Positions 8,509 to 14,215 of a DNA stretch of 14,440 nt are shown here, in pieces (position 1 is the first letter of the stretch; every line of letters starts with the position of its first letter). The position numbers and the translations under genes were made by a program. The notes beneath the pieces are model-generated. The model saw only the letters and a list, made by a program, of their open reading frames with translations, had not been told where the DNA came from and ran no database searches. This DNA is from an uncultured Clostridia bacterium (GTDB lineage: Bacteria > Bacillota > Clostridia > TANB77 > CAG-508), in the NCBI GenBank assembly GCA_934149115.1, contig CAKPDW010000031.1, forward strand, positions 1-14,440, given 5' to 3'.

Positions 8509-9102
8509 ATGAATAAAGTAAAAGATGTATTTTCAAAAATTAGAGCATGGATTAAAGCTCACACAAAAATATGTATAATAATATTAGTTGTTGTAATACT
8601 AGCTATTATATTAATTGCCAACTTAGTAGGAGGAGCTGAAAAAAGAGCAATAAAAAAATATCTGTCAGCAGTCAATTCTAATGATGAGGAAAAAATCATA
8701 AAAGCAACAAATATAGAAGCTGCTACAGCATTGTACGAAGCACAAACCGGAGATGGCGAAGATGAAGATTTTGTAAAAAATTTTAATGATTATTTAAAAG
8801 ATATTGATGATAGTTCTGTTAAAGATTTTAAGAAAGATTTAGAGGAATTTATTGATATGAGAGATAACGCAAATGAAAAAACCAACATAAAATTATTGAA
8901 AATCGAATATTCAACACCAGCAAAAGATTGTAAAGATTTGAAAAAAGTTGTTATTAAGTACAGAGCAAAAGTAAAATCAGATAAAGATGACGAAGACAAC
9001 ACAAATAGCATTTGGAAAAATGAGAAAAGTTATACATATGTTACAGAAGATTATATGACACTTTATTTATATAAAGGAAAAGTAATTGGAGAAAACTCAT
9101 AA
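8509..9102 (+). CDS. Small membrane-anchored protein, tandem copy 2, function unknown
   Basis: 197 residues, paralogue of the preceding gene. By eye about 69 of the first 79 residues are identical, including the membrane helix (20-40) and the EKRAIKKY...NSNDEEKI block. The KLLKIEYSTPAKD and YMTxYLYKGKVI segments near the C terminus are also shared. The middle (about 80-125) differs: the Asp/Asn tracts of copy 1 are replaced by a shorter acidic helix-like stretch (GEDEDF, NDYLKDIDD). It carries one Cys in the extracytoplasmic part (PAKDCKD). The ribosome-binding site and first codons are the same as in copy 1. No promoter is evident between the terminator of copy 1 and this gene, so it may depend on read-through. 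Confidence 0.8.
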   Translation: MNKVKDVFSKIRAWIKAHTKICIIILVVVILAIILIANLVGGAEKRAIKKYLSAVNSNDEEKIIKATNIEAATALYEAQTGDGEDEDFVKNFNDYLKDIDDSSVKDFKKDLEEFIDMRDNANEKTNIKLLKIEYSTPAKDCKDLKKVVIKYRAKVKSDKDDEDNTNSIWKNEKSYTYVTEDYMTLYLYKGKVIGENS

Positions 9103-9143
9103 AACTTTACTAAGACAGCCAAACCCCTATAAACTACTTGTAT

Positions 9144-9182
9144 AAAGCTATTATTTATGATAAAATAAATAATAGCTTTTTT
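9144..9182 (+). terminator. Intrinsic terminator after copy 2
   Basis: A perfect 15-base stem (9144-9158 with 9165-9179) closes the loop GATAAA and is followed by T (9177-9182). It sits only about 55 bases upstream of znuB, with no clear promoter in between. Confidence 0.9.
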
Positions 9183-9236
9183 CAAAATAGGAAAAAGAAT
9201 CACAAAAGCTATAAAAAATAAAGAGGAAAAAATATA

Positions 9237-10049
9237 ATGGAACAAATTATTAATTTATTAAATTATACATTTATACAAAGAGCATTAATCTGTGGAATTT
9301 CTATTTCAATATGTGCAGCATTAATGGGTGTAATCCTAGTATTAAAAAATTATTCAATGATTGGACATGGTCTAGGAGAAGTAGGCTTTGCATCATTAAC
9401 ATTGGCAGTAGCCCTAAACCTACCACCTTTAGCAGTTTCATTACCCATTGTTTTAATTTCCGCAATAATAATAATGATAATAAGTCAAAAAAAAGGAGAA
9501 AGTGGAGATATTCAAATAGCATTAGTATCAACAGGAGCACTAGCAATTGGAATAATTATTACATCAGCATCAACTGGATTTAATATAGACGTATCGAATT
9601 ATATGTTCGGAAGTATATTATCTATGAAAAGAACAGATGTAATAATTAGTGTCATATTATCAATAGCAGTATTAATCACATACATGTTATATTATAATCG
9701 TTTATTCATGATTACATATGACGAAAAATTTGCTAAAGCAAGAGGAATAAACGTAACATTCTACCAATTTTTAATTTCATTTTTAACAGCTTTAATAGTA
9801 GTATTAGGAATGAGAATGATGGGAACATTGCTTATATCTAGTCTAATAGTATTTCCAGCAATAATAGCCAAAGGGCTAACAAACAGTTTCAAAGAATTAA
9901 TTATAATGTCAGGTATAATATCAGTAATATGTTTTATATTAGGAATGTTTTTAAGCTTTTTCTTAAGCTTACCAACAGGAGCAAGTATAGTTGTTGTATA
10001 TATAATATTATTTGCAATCACAAAAGTGGTAAAAAAAGTTTGTATATAA
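9237..10049 (+). CDS. znuB: Zinc/manganese ABC transporter permease
   Basis: 270 residues, almost entirely hydrophobic, of the ZnuB/MntB (ABC-3) permease family that forms the channel for metal import. Visible family features are GVILVLKNYSMIGHGLGEVGFASLTLA (matching the 'rr...l.dalsHaalpGvalg' segment), the central GEVGFASL, and LGMRMMGTLLISSLIVFPA near residue 190. About eight helices are expected. It should pair with znuA and znuC at 4518-6151, from which it is split by three genes and two terminators. AGAGG lies upstream of the ATG. The Nudix gene follows after 12 bases. It probably needs its own weak promoter or read-through; I see no Zur-type palindrome upstream. Confidence 0.9.
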   Translation: MEQIINLLNYTFIQRALICGISISICAALMGVILVLKNYSMIGHGLGEVGFASLTLAVALNLPPLAVSLPIVLISAIIIMIISQKKGESGDIQIALVSTGALAIGIIITSASTGFNIDVSNYMFGSILSMKRTDVIISVILSIAVLITYMLYYNRLFMITYDEKFAKARGINVTFYQFLISFLTALIVVLGMRMMGTLLISSLIVFPAIIAKGLTNSFKELIIMSGIISVICFILGMFLSFFLSLPTGASIVVVYIILFAITKVVKKVCI

Positions 10050-10061
10050 AAAGGAGGAAAA

Positions 10062-10595
10062 ATGAATATAATTAAAGAAGAAAATTTATACAAAGGATTT
10101 TTAAAATTAGACAAACTTACTATAAAATTACCAAATGGAGAGATAATAAAAAGAGAGATAATCAGAAAAAAATGTTCAGTGTCAATAATAGCATTAACAG
10201 ATGACAACGAAATATATTTCGTAAAACAACCAAGAGCAGGAAGTGGTAGATTAGAATCTATAGAATTACCAGCAGGCCTAATTGAAGAAGATGAAGAACC
10301 AGAAATATCCGCTAAAAGGGAATTAGCAGAAGAAACAGGATGTGTTGCAGATAATTTTACAATGATTCAAAAATTCATTAGTGACCCAGCATGTTGTGAT
10401 AATCACTCGTATGTATTCTTAGCAGAACACGCAAAAAAAGTGAAAGAGCTACAATTAGATGATGATGAATTTTTAGAACCAATAAAAATTCCAGTAAAAA
10501 AAGTTTTTGAAATGTTAGAAGATGGAACAATTGATGATTCAGCATCAGTGATTGCACTTTTAAAATTAAAAAATTTAAAAAAATTTGAAAATTAA
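10062..10595 (+). CDS. Nudix hydrolase, ADP-ribose pyrophosphatase type
   Basis: 177 residues. The Nudix box is complete at residues 72-94: G72, E78, then R86-E87-L88, E90-E91 and G93 in the Gx5Ex7REUxEExGU spacing, which binds Mg2+ for pyrophosphate cleavage. The upstream ESIELPAG (65-72) and the N-terminal strand pattern (REIIRKKCSVSIIALT) are typical of NudF-like enzymes, which split ADP-ribose into AMP and ribose-5-phosphate. Substrate is by family resemblance only. A strong AAGGAGG precedes the start, 12 bases after znuB, so the two are likely cotranscribed. Confidence 0.88.
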   Translation: MNIIKEENLYKGFLKLDKLTIKLPNGEIIKREIIRKKCSVSIIALTDDNEIYFVKQPRAGSGRLESIELPAGLIEEDEEPEISAKRELAEETGCVADNFTMIQKFISDPACCDNHSYVFLAEHAKKVKELQLDDDEFLEPIKIPVKKVFEMLEDGTIDDSASVIALLKLKNLKKFEN

Positions 10596-10642
10596 AAATT
10601 TTTAAGGCTATTTTAACATTCAAGAGATATCATAAATTCATA

Positions 10643-10674
10643 AAGACTAAACAAATAGTCTTGAAAATTTTTTT
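10643..10674 (+). terminator. Hairpin after the Nudix gene
   Basis: AAGACTA (10643-10649) and TAGTCTT (10656-10662) form a perfect 7-base stem around AACAAA. The sequence then continues through GAAAA to a run of T (10667-10673). The gap between stem and T-run makes it a weaker terminator. Confidence 0.5.
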
Positions 10675-10683
10675 CTTCCCCAA

Positions 10684-10712
10684 GCCATCCTGAAAAAGGG
10701 TGGCATTTTTTT
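10684..10712 (+). terminator. GC-rich terminator or attenuator hairpin ahead of the peroxiredoxin-like gene
   Basis: GCCATCC (10684-10690) pairs with GGGTGGC (10698-10704), including one T-G pair, around TGAAAAA. Seven T follow (10706-10712). It is the most GC-rich stem in the window's intergenic DNA. It ends only 25 bases before the Shine-Dalgarno site of the next gene, so it either ends the znuB-Nudix transcript or gates read-through into that gene. Confidence 0.72.
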
Positions 10713-10737
10713 ATGCACTGAATACTTATATTAGTAT

Positions 10738-10755
10738 AGGGAGGTGTTAAAAATA
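10738..10755 (+). promoter_or_regulatory. Shine-Dalgarno site that decides an unusual start
   Basis: AGGGAGGTG (10738-10746) is a near-perfect Shine-Dalgarno sequence. The in-frame GTG at 10744 lies inside it and so cannot be well served by it. At the normal spacing of 6 bases downstream stands ATA (10753-10755), in frame. Either AUA is used as the start, or an ATG mutated to ATA here. Confidence 0.5.
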
Positions 10756-11262
10756 GATTATGAATTATTAAAAAACGGAAATGTAAAAGTAGGAGAGCAA
10801 CTAAATCCATTGATTGTAAATTCAACACAAGGGATGATTAACACATCAGAAATAGAAGGAAACATTATTCTTTTTTCATATAAAGAAGATTTTTTTTACA
10901 TATCAGAACTAGAAATATTAGAAATCAAAAAAAACGAAAAAGAATTTAAAAAACTAAATACCAATATAATTTTCATGACAACAGGAAACCTTCTTTCACA
11001 CTATGCATGGATAGACAGTATAAAAATGAGAACAGGAATAGAAATCACGTTTCCTATTGTAGAAGATAAAATAGGTGAAAATTGTAGAAAGTACGGAATG
11101 TATTCACAAGAAAAAAAACAAATCTTAAATAAAACAATAATAGTGAACAAACAAAAAAATATTGAAGCAATAATAGAATACCCAACAGAAATACCGAGAA
11201 ACATATATGAAGTAATAAGAATATTAAATTTTCTTCAAAATTTATCATATGAGTTAAATTAG
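10744..11262 (+). CDS. Catalytically degenerate peroxiredoxin (AhpC/TSA) homologue
   Basis: Up to 172 residues, thioredoxin-fold. Alignment by eye to 2-Cys peroxiredoxins is continuous: VGEQLNPLIV, then KEDFFYISELEI against PLDFTFVCPTEI, EFKKLNTNIIFMTTGNLLSHYAWI against EFKKLNVEVLGVSVDSHFSHLAWI, and FPIVEDKIGENCRKYGMY against YPLLSDLTKEISRDYGVL. All active-site residues are lost: Pro to Lys47, Thr to Phe51, peroxidatic Cys to Ser54, Arg to Asn129. The only Cys is C114, and the C-terminal resolving Cys is absent. It cannot be a normal peroxidase; a binding, chaperone or regulatory role, or decay, is possible. The frame is intact over its full length, which argues against a simple pseudogene. 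Numbering assumes the GTG at 10744, but ATA at 10753 fits the ribosome-binding site better. Confidence 0.75.
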   Translation: MLKIDYELLKNGNVKVGEQLNPLIVNSTQGMINTSEIEGNIILFSYKEDFFYISELEILEIKKNEKEFKKLNTNIIFMTTGNLLSHYAWIDSIKMRTGIEITFPIVEDKIGENCRKYGMYSQEKKQILNKTIIVNKQKNIEAIIEYPTEIPRNIYEVIRILNFLQNLSYELN

Positions 11263-11370
11263 CTTTGCTAAAAGAGATAAAAATTTAATTATATGAGGTT
11301 ACCAGATGGTTAAAAATAAATATTGTTAAGTGTTAAAACTTCAGATAAAAAACATGCCCAAATTAATTTC

Positions 11371-11404
11371 TTGAATTTACTTATATGACGAAATATGATA
11401 TAAT
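11371..11404 (+). promoter_or_regulatory. Promoter of the metallopeptidase-like gene
   Basis: TTGAAT (11371-11376) is followed after 17 bases by TATGAT (11394-11399). An overlapping alternative is a perfect extended -10, TGATATAAT, ending at 11404. Transcription would start near 11406-11412, giving a leader of about 25 bases. The 108 bases between the preceding stop and this promoter hold only a small TAGCTTTGCTA hairpin without a T-run. Confidence 0.7.
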
Positions 11405-11433
11405 AAAAAAAAATTTGAAAGGTGGGAAAGACA

Positions 11434-12204
11434 ATGGAAGAAAGACATTATCCTGTAATTGAATTTCAATTAATGCGGTATGATGAGGAAATAAGGCTTT
11501 TATCTAGTTATTTATACAATGCATTAAAAAATCAAAGCCTTATTAATATTGAGTTATTTAATAAATACAAAAAACTATTAAATAGATTCAATAGCGAAAC
11601 AACTTATTTAGAAATCATTAATTTTTGTTCTGAAAATTTAATTAAAGAGTATAAAGAGAATTTGATTGGATGCAATGAGGCAATAACTTTATTTAAAGAA
11701 CAAATTAATGAACAATTTTATTATTTATATCTTAAAATTGCTGATGAGTTTGAAGTGAGTGATGAAAAACTAAAAATTATTGTAAAAGTTGGAAATGTTT
11801 CACTTTGTCCGAGATGGATTAATAATGTAGCATTTTATGTTCCAAGCTATATTGAAAATTTTAGAGAAATTTTACTTCATGAATGTTGCCATTTTATATT
11901 TTTTAAAAAATTGATTGAAATTAATTCAGAATATTTATGGAAAGATTTCGAATATCCAACAACTGAATGGATATTAAGTGAGATTCTTATAGATACAATA
12001 TTTGCTGATAAAAAAATTTTTGAAAGCTACACAAATAGTAAAATAAGAGCATATAGGGAATTTTATGGTATAGATTTTGATGGGAAAACTCTTATAGAGA
12101 ACGTGAACAGATTATATCATCAAGAAAATTGTTTTCATTCTAGATTTCTATCCTGTTATAATTTTATTTCAAAAAATAGAAGTGAAATTGTAAATCGCAT
12201 ATGA
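11434..12204 (+). CDS. Putative gluzincin-type zinc metallopeptidase, family unknown
   Basis: 256 residues, not recognised as a named family. It has HECCH at residues 149-153, a HExxH zinc-binding motif in a helix-like context (FREILLHECCHFIFFKKL). About 30 residues later comes SEILID, where E183 and D187 match the ExxxD third-ligand pattern of gluzincin peptidases. The N-terminal 130 residues look helical and charged. No signal peptide or membrane helix is seen, so it should act in the cytoplasm. The two Cys inside the HExxH are unusual. I place the start at ATG 11434 because GAAAGGTGGG (11417-11426) lies 7 bases upstream; the in-frame GTG at 11422 lies inside that site. It has its own promoter and terminator. 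Peptidase activity and substrate are inferred only from the motif. Confidence 0.68.
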   Translation: MEERHYPVIEFQLMRYDEEIRLLSSYLYNALKNQSLINIELFNKYKKLLNRFNSETTYLEIINFCSENLIKEYKENLIGCNEAITLFKEQINEQFYYLYLKIADEFEVSDEKLKIIVKVGNVSLCPRWINNVAFYVPSYIENFREILLHECCHFIFFKKLIEINSEYLWKDFEYPTTEWILSEILIDTIFADKKIFESYTNSKIRAYREFYGIDFDGKTLIENVNRLYHQENCFHSRFLSCYNFISKNRSEIVNRI

Positions 12205-12205
12205 A

Positions 12206-12245
12206 AAAAATCATAGAATATACAATTGTATATTCTATGATTTTT
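12206..12245. terminator. 40-base perfect palindrome, terminator
   Basis: The arm 12206-12225 is exactly complementary to 12226-12245, starting with AAAAATCATAG and ending in TTTTT. It begins two bases after the metallopeptidase-like stop codon. With A-run and T-run on either side it can work on both strands. The -35 box of the next gene starts two bases later. Confidence 0.9.
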
Positions 12246-12246
12246 C

Positions 12247-12278
12247 TTGACTAAAAGGGAAAAAAATGATAATATAAT
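12247..12278 (+). promoter_or_regulatory. Promoter of the GNAT gene
   Basis: TTGACT (12247-12252) is followed after 17 bases by TAATAT (12270-12275) preceded by TGA, an extended -10. A perfect TATAAT at 12273-12278 would have a 20-base spacer. Transcription would begin near 12282, almost at the ribosome-binding site, so the leader is very short. Confidence 0.72.
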
Positions 12279-12294
12279 TTTAGGTGTGAGAAAT

Positions 12295-12750
12295 ATGGAT
12301 AGTGAAAAATATATTGTAAGAGAAATACTTGAATATGAGATTGATATAGCAAATCATTTATTGAATAAATTGATTAAAGATGAAAAAAAATATGATAATA
12401 ATATAAATTATGATTATGTAGTAAAAGAATACTATCAGAAGAAAATTAATGATTCTATTATTTTAGTAGCAACAAATAAAAATAAAATTGTAGCATATTT
12501 ATTTGGATATATAGTTGATTCACCAGTATATATAAAAAAGAAAGCAATATTAGATGCAATATATGTAGAAGAACAACATAGAAATAAAGGCATTGCCCAG
12601 AAAATGATTAATAAATTTAAAGAATGGTGCAAAAAAGAAAATATTAAGATAATTGAATTAGTTGTATGCTCTAAAAATGACAAAGCTTATAATTTATATA
12701 AAAGAAATGGCTTTAATATTGTAAAAAATACAATGAATATAAAAATATAA
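12295..12750 (+). CDS. GNAT-family N-acetyltransferase
   Basis: 151 residues. Motif A of the GNAT fold is visible as AIYVEEQHRNKGIAQKMI (about 97-114), where RNKGIA is the acetyl-CoA pyrophosphate-binding R/QxxGxG/A loop. The C-terminal NDKAYNLYKRNGF (about 130-142) is the conserved 'n..A..lYek.GF' segment. The substrate is unknown; small GNATs act on amines of small molecules, peptides or proteins. The start at ATG 12295 follows AGGTG (12282-12286). A longer reading from TTG 12247 is rejected because that codon is the -35 box. It lies between two strong hairpins as a self-contained unit. Confidence 0.85.
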   Translation: MDSEKYIVREILEYEIDIANHLLNKLIKDEKKYDNNINYDYVVKEYYQKKINDSIILVATNKNKIVAYLFGYIVDSPVYIKKKAILDAIYVEEQHRNKGIAQKMINKFKEWCKKENIKIIELVVCSKNDKAYNLYKRNGFNIVKNTMNIKI

Positions 12751-12794
12751 AAATACTACTCTTGTTTTAGATAAATAACAAGAGTAGTATTTTT
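12749..12794. terminator. Bidirectional terminator between convergent genes
   Basis: An 18-base perfect stem (12749-12766 with 12777-12794), with core TACTACTCTTGTT, surrounds a 10-base loop. A-run and T-run flank it, so it serves both the GNAT gene on the plus strand and the radical SAM gene on the minus strand, whose stop codon lies 18 bases away. Confidence 0.92.
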
Positions 12795-12811
12795 TATTGT
12801 TAGTTCAAAGA

Positions 12812-14128
12812 TTATGAAGTTTCATAAAGCTTTTTTAATAACCATTTTAAACTTTTTTTCGTGTGAATACAGAAAGGTCTGTCAATATTTTTCCTATCTC
12901 CAAATAAAGCTTCTCCCTGTGCAGGGCATCCTCCACCACAAATAAAAATTCCTTCGCAATTAAGACATTCGTTATCGAAAATTGGTGCACGATATTTCCA
13001 GAATGTAGCCTCTGAACTCAAGATTGCATCATCAAATGTCATATCATAGATATTGCCAATAACGTATTTATCTGTTTTTGAATAACAATGGCAAATGCTT
13101 AAGATACCATCTGGACGCACTGTAATTTGATTACAACCAACAGATGCACAATCAGAAAATTTAAATTTATAATCCTTAAAACTTTCAAGTTTTCTATATT
13201 GACGATCTTCTACCAGACCTTTTGATTCATACAATTTTTCAAAAGATTCAATCAAAAATTCACTCTGATCATTATAAACTTTTTCCCAATCGTCATTATT
13301 TTCAGAAAAATGATAAAGGTTATAAGCTATTCCATTAACTTGCATCTGTTTGAGCCATTCAATAACAGCATCCTTGTTATTGATAAAAGTATTAGAAAGT
13401 GTAATTGAAAATCCAAAATCTATTTTTTTATGATTTAAAAGTGCAACGGTTTCTAAAACTTTATCATAAACACTATTGTTTGAAGTACGGTAAATTCGGT
13501 TTTCGTCATTAATTTGTTTTGGCCCATCAATAGAAATTCCAACTCTTAATCCGTATTCTGCAATAAAATCAGCTTTTGTTTCATCTAAAAGAGTTCCGTT
13601 AGTTACCATTGATATAACAATTTTGATGTTTGCATTTTTTGTTCTTTCTTTGGTATATTTTGCTATTTCTTTAACGCATTCCCAATTTGTTAAAGGTTCT
13701 CCACCATAAAGAATAATTTCAGCAGTAGTTAAACCAGCATTTTTTAGATGGTCAATATATCTGTCAATTGCAAGATGGGCAGTAGCTTTTGTCATACTGT
13801 GTTCGACTTTATTATTGCATATATTATTTTCAATATAACAATATTTACAAGCTAAATTACAACTTGTGGTCAAAATCAAATACATAATATGCAAGTTTGT
13901 ACTTTCATTCAAATATTGTTTCTTTAATTGTTCATATGCATAACTGTCAATTATATCATTTTCGATATAAATACCTTTTTCTTTAAGTAAATTCGGTTCA
14001 AAATTCAAATTACGAATTTCAGCTAATTCGTCAGTTGTTACAAATATTACATCCATAACAAGCCGATTGTATACTGCAAAAACATCATTTTTAATTTGAA
14101 CTACAGTAAAGAATTTTGATAGTTTCAT
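12812..14128 (-). CDS. Radical SAM/SPASM enzyme, probable peptide (RiPP) maturase
   Basis: 438 residues. An N-terminal stretch (1-80; VVQIKNDVFAVYNRLVMDVIF) resembles the leader region of radical SAM peptide maturases. The radical SAM core has C90xxxC94xxC97 (CNLACKYC) for the 4Fe-4S cluster that cleaves S-adenosylmethionine, and YGGEP (141-145) for SAM binding. The SPASM domain is complete: C332, G341 and C346, then C388xxC391x5C397xxxC401 and C420, which hold auxiliary clusters. Such enzymes make thioether, C-C or other links in peptides, or mature anaerobic sulfatases. No precursor peptide, sulfatase or exporter gene is in the window. The start ATG has AAGGAGGT (14135-14142). A 60-base spot count gives 20 G+C here against 14 in znuB, hinting at transfer. 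Confidence 0.88.
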   Translation of the reverse strand: MKLSKFFTVVQIKNDVFAVYNRLVMDVIFVTTDELAEIRNLNFEPNLLKEKGIYIENDIIDSYAYEQLKKQYLNESTNLHIMYLILTTSCNLACKYCYIENNICNNKVEHSMTKATAHLAIDRYIDHLKNAGLTTAEIILYGGEPLTNWECVKEIAKYTKERTKNANIKIVISMVTNGTLLDETKADFIAEYGLRVGISIDGPKQINDENRIYRTSNNSVYDKVLETVALLNHKKIDFGFSITLSNTFINNKDAVIEWLKQMQVNGIAYNLYHFSENNDDWEKVYNDQSEFLIESFEKLYESKGLVEDRQYRKLESFKDYKFKFSDCASVGCNQITVRPDGILSICHCYSKTDKYVIGNIYDMTFDDAILSSEATFWKYRAPIFDNECLNCEGIFICGGGCPAQGEALFGDRKNIDRPFCIHTKKSLKWLLKKLYETS

Positions 14129-14186
14129 AAGATTACCTCCTTGCTGATGAATTCATGGTTATTACATAATTTAAAAATACATACAT

Positions 14187-14215
14187 ATCATACCATTATT
14201 TACATAAAAAGTCAA
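14187..14215 (-). promoter_or_regulatory. Promoter of the radical SAM gene
   Basis: Read on the minus strand, TTGACT (14215-14210) and TATGAT (14192-14187) are 17 bases apart, and TGG just before the -10 makes an extended -10. Transcription should start near 14180, giving a leader of about 50 bases. The leader contains the palindrome ATGAATTCAT (14147-14156), a possible operator, 4 bases ahead of the Shine-Dalgarno site. Confidence 0.8.

Larger units (their letters stand above)
7719..9182 (+). repeat. Tandem duplication of gene plus ribosome-binding site and terminator
   Basis: Two diverged direct copies, about 7719-8462 and 8494-9182. About 30 bases around the ribosome-binding site and start are identical in both. 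The N-terminal coding parts, the last 15 or so codons and the terminator hairpins match closely, while the central coding part has diverged in sequence and length. This fits an old gene duplication with relaxed or diversifying change in the centre. Confidence 0.85.

Noticed and set aside
9183..9236. Zur-type operator or promoter before znuB
   Set aside because: No dyad resembling a Zur box is visible; a TATAAA at 9210-9215 has no acceptable -35 partner.
9761..10207. 148-codon minus-strand open frame across the znuB-Nudix junction
   Set aside because: Antisense to clear family members on both sides, with a composition typical of reverse-strand shadows and no family resemblance.
10690..10712. 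GGGTGGCA resembling the T-box antiterminator core
   Set aside because: Only the first eight bases of the T-box motif match, the ACCGCG part is missing, and the 88 bases before it are too short for a T-box leader. The bases serve as the 3' arm of a simple terminator.
11422..11433. GTG at 11422 as start of the metallopeptidase-like gene
   Set aside because: It lies inside the GAAAGGTGGG ribosome-binding site that serves ATG 11434.
12247..12294. TTG at 12247 as start of the GNAT gene
   Set aside because: The codon is part of a TTGACT -35 box, follows a terminator directly and has no Shine-Dalgarno site; ATG 12295 has one and fits the family length.
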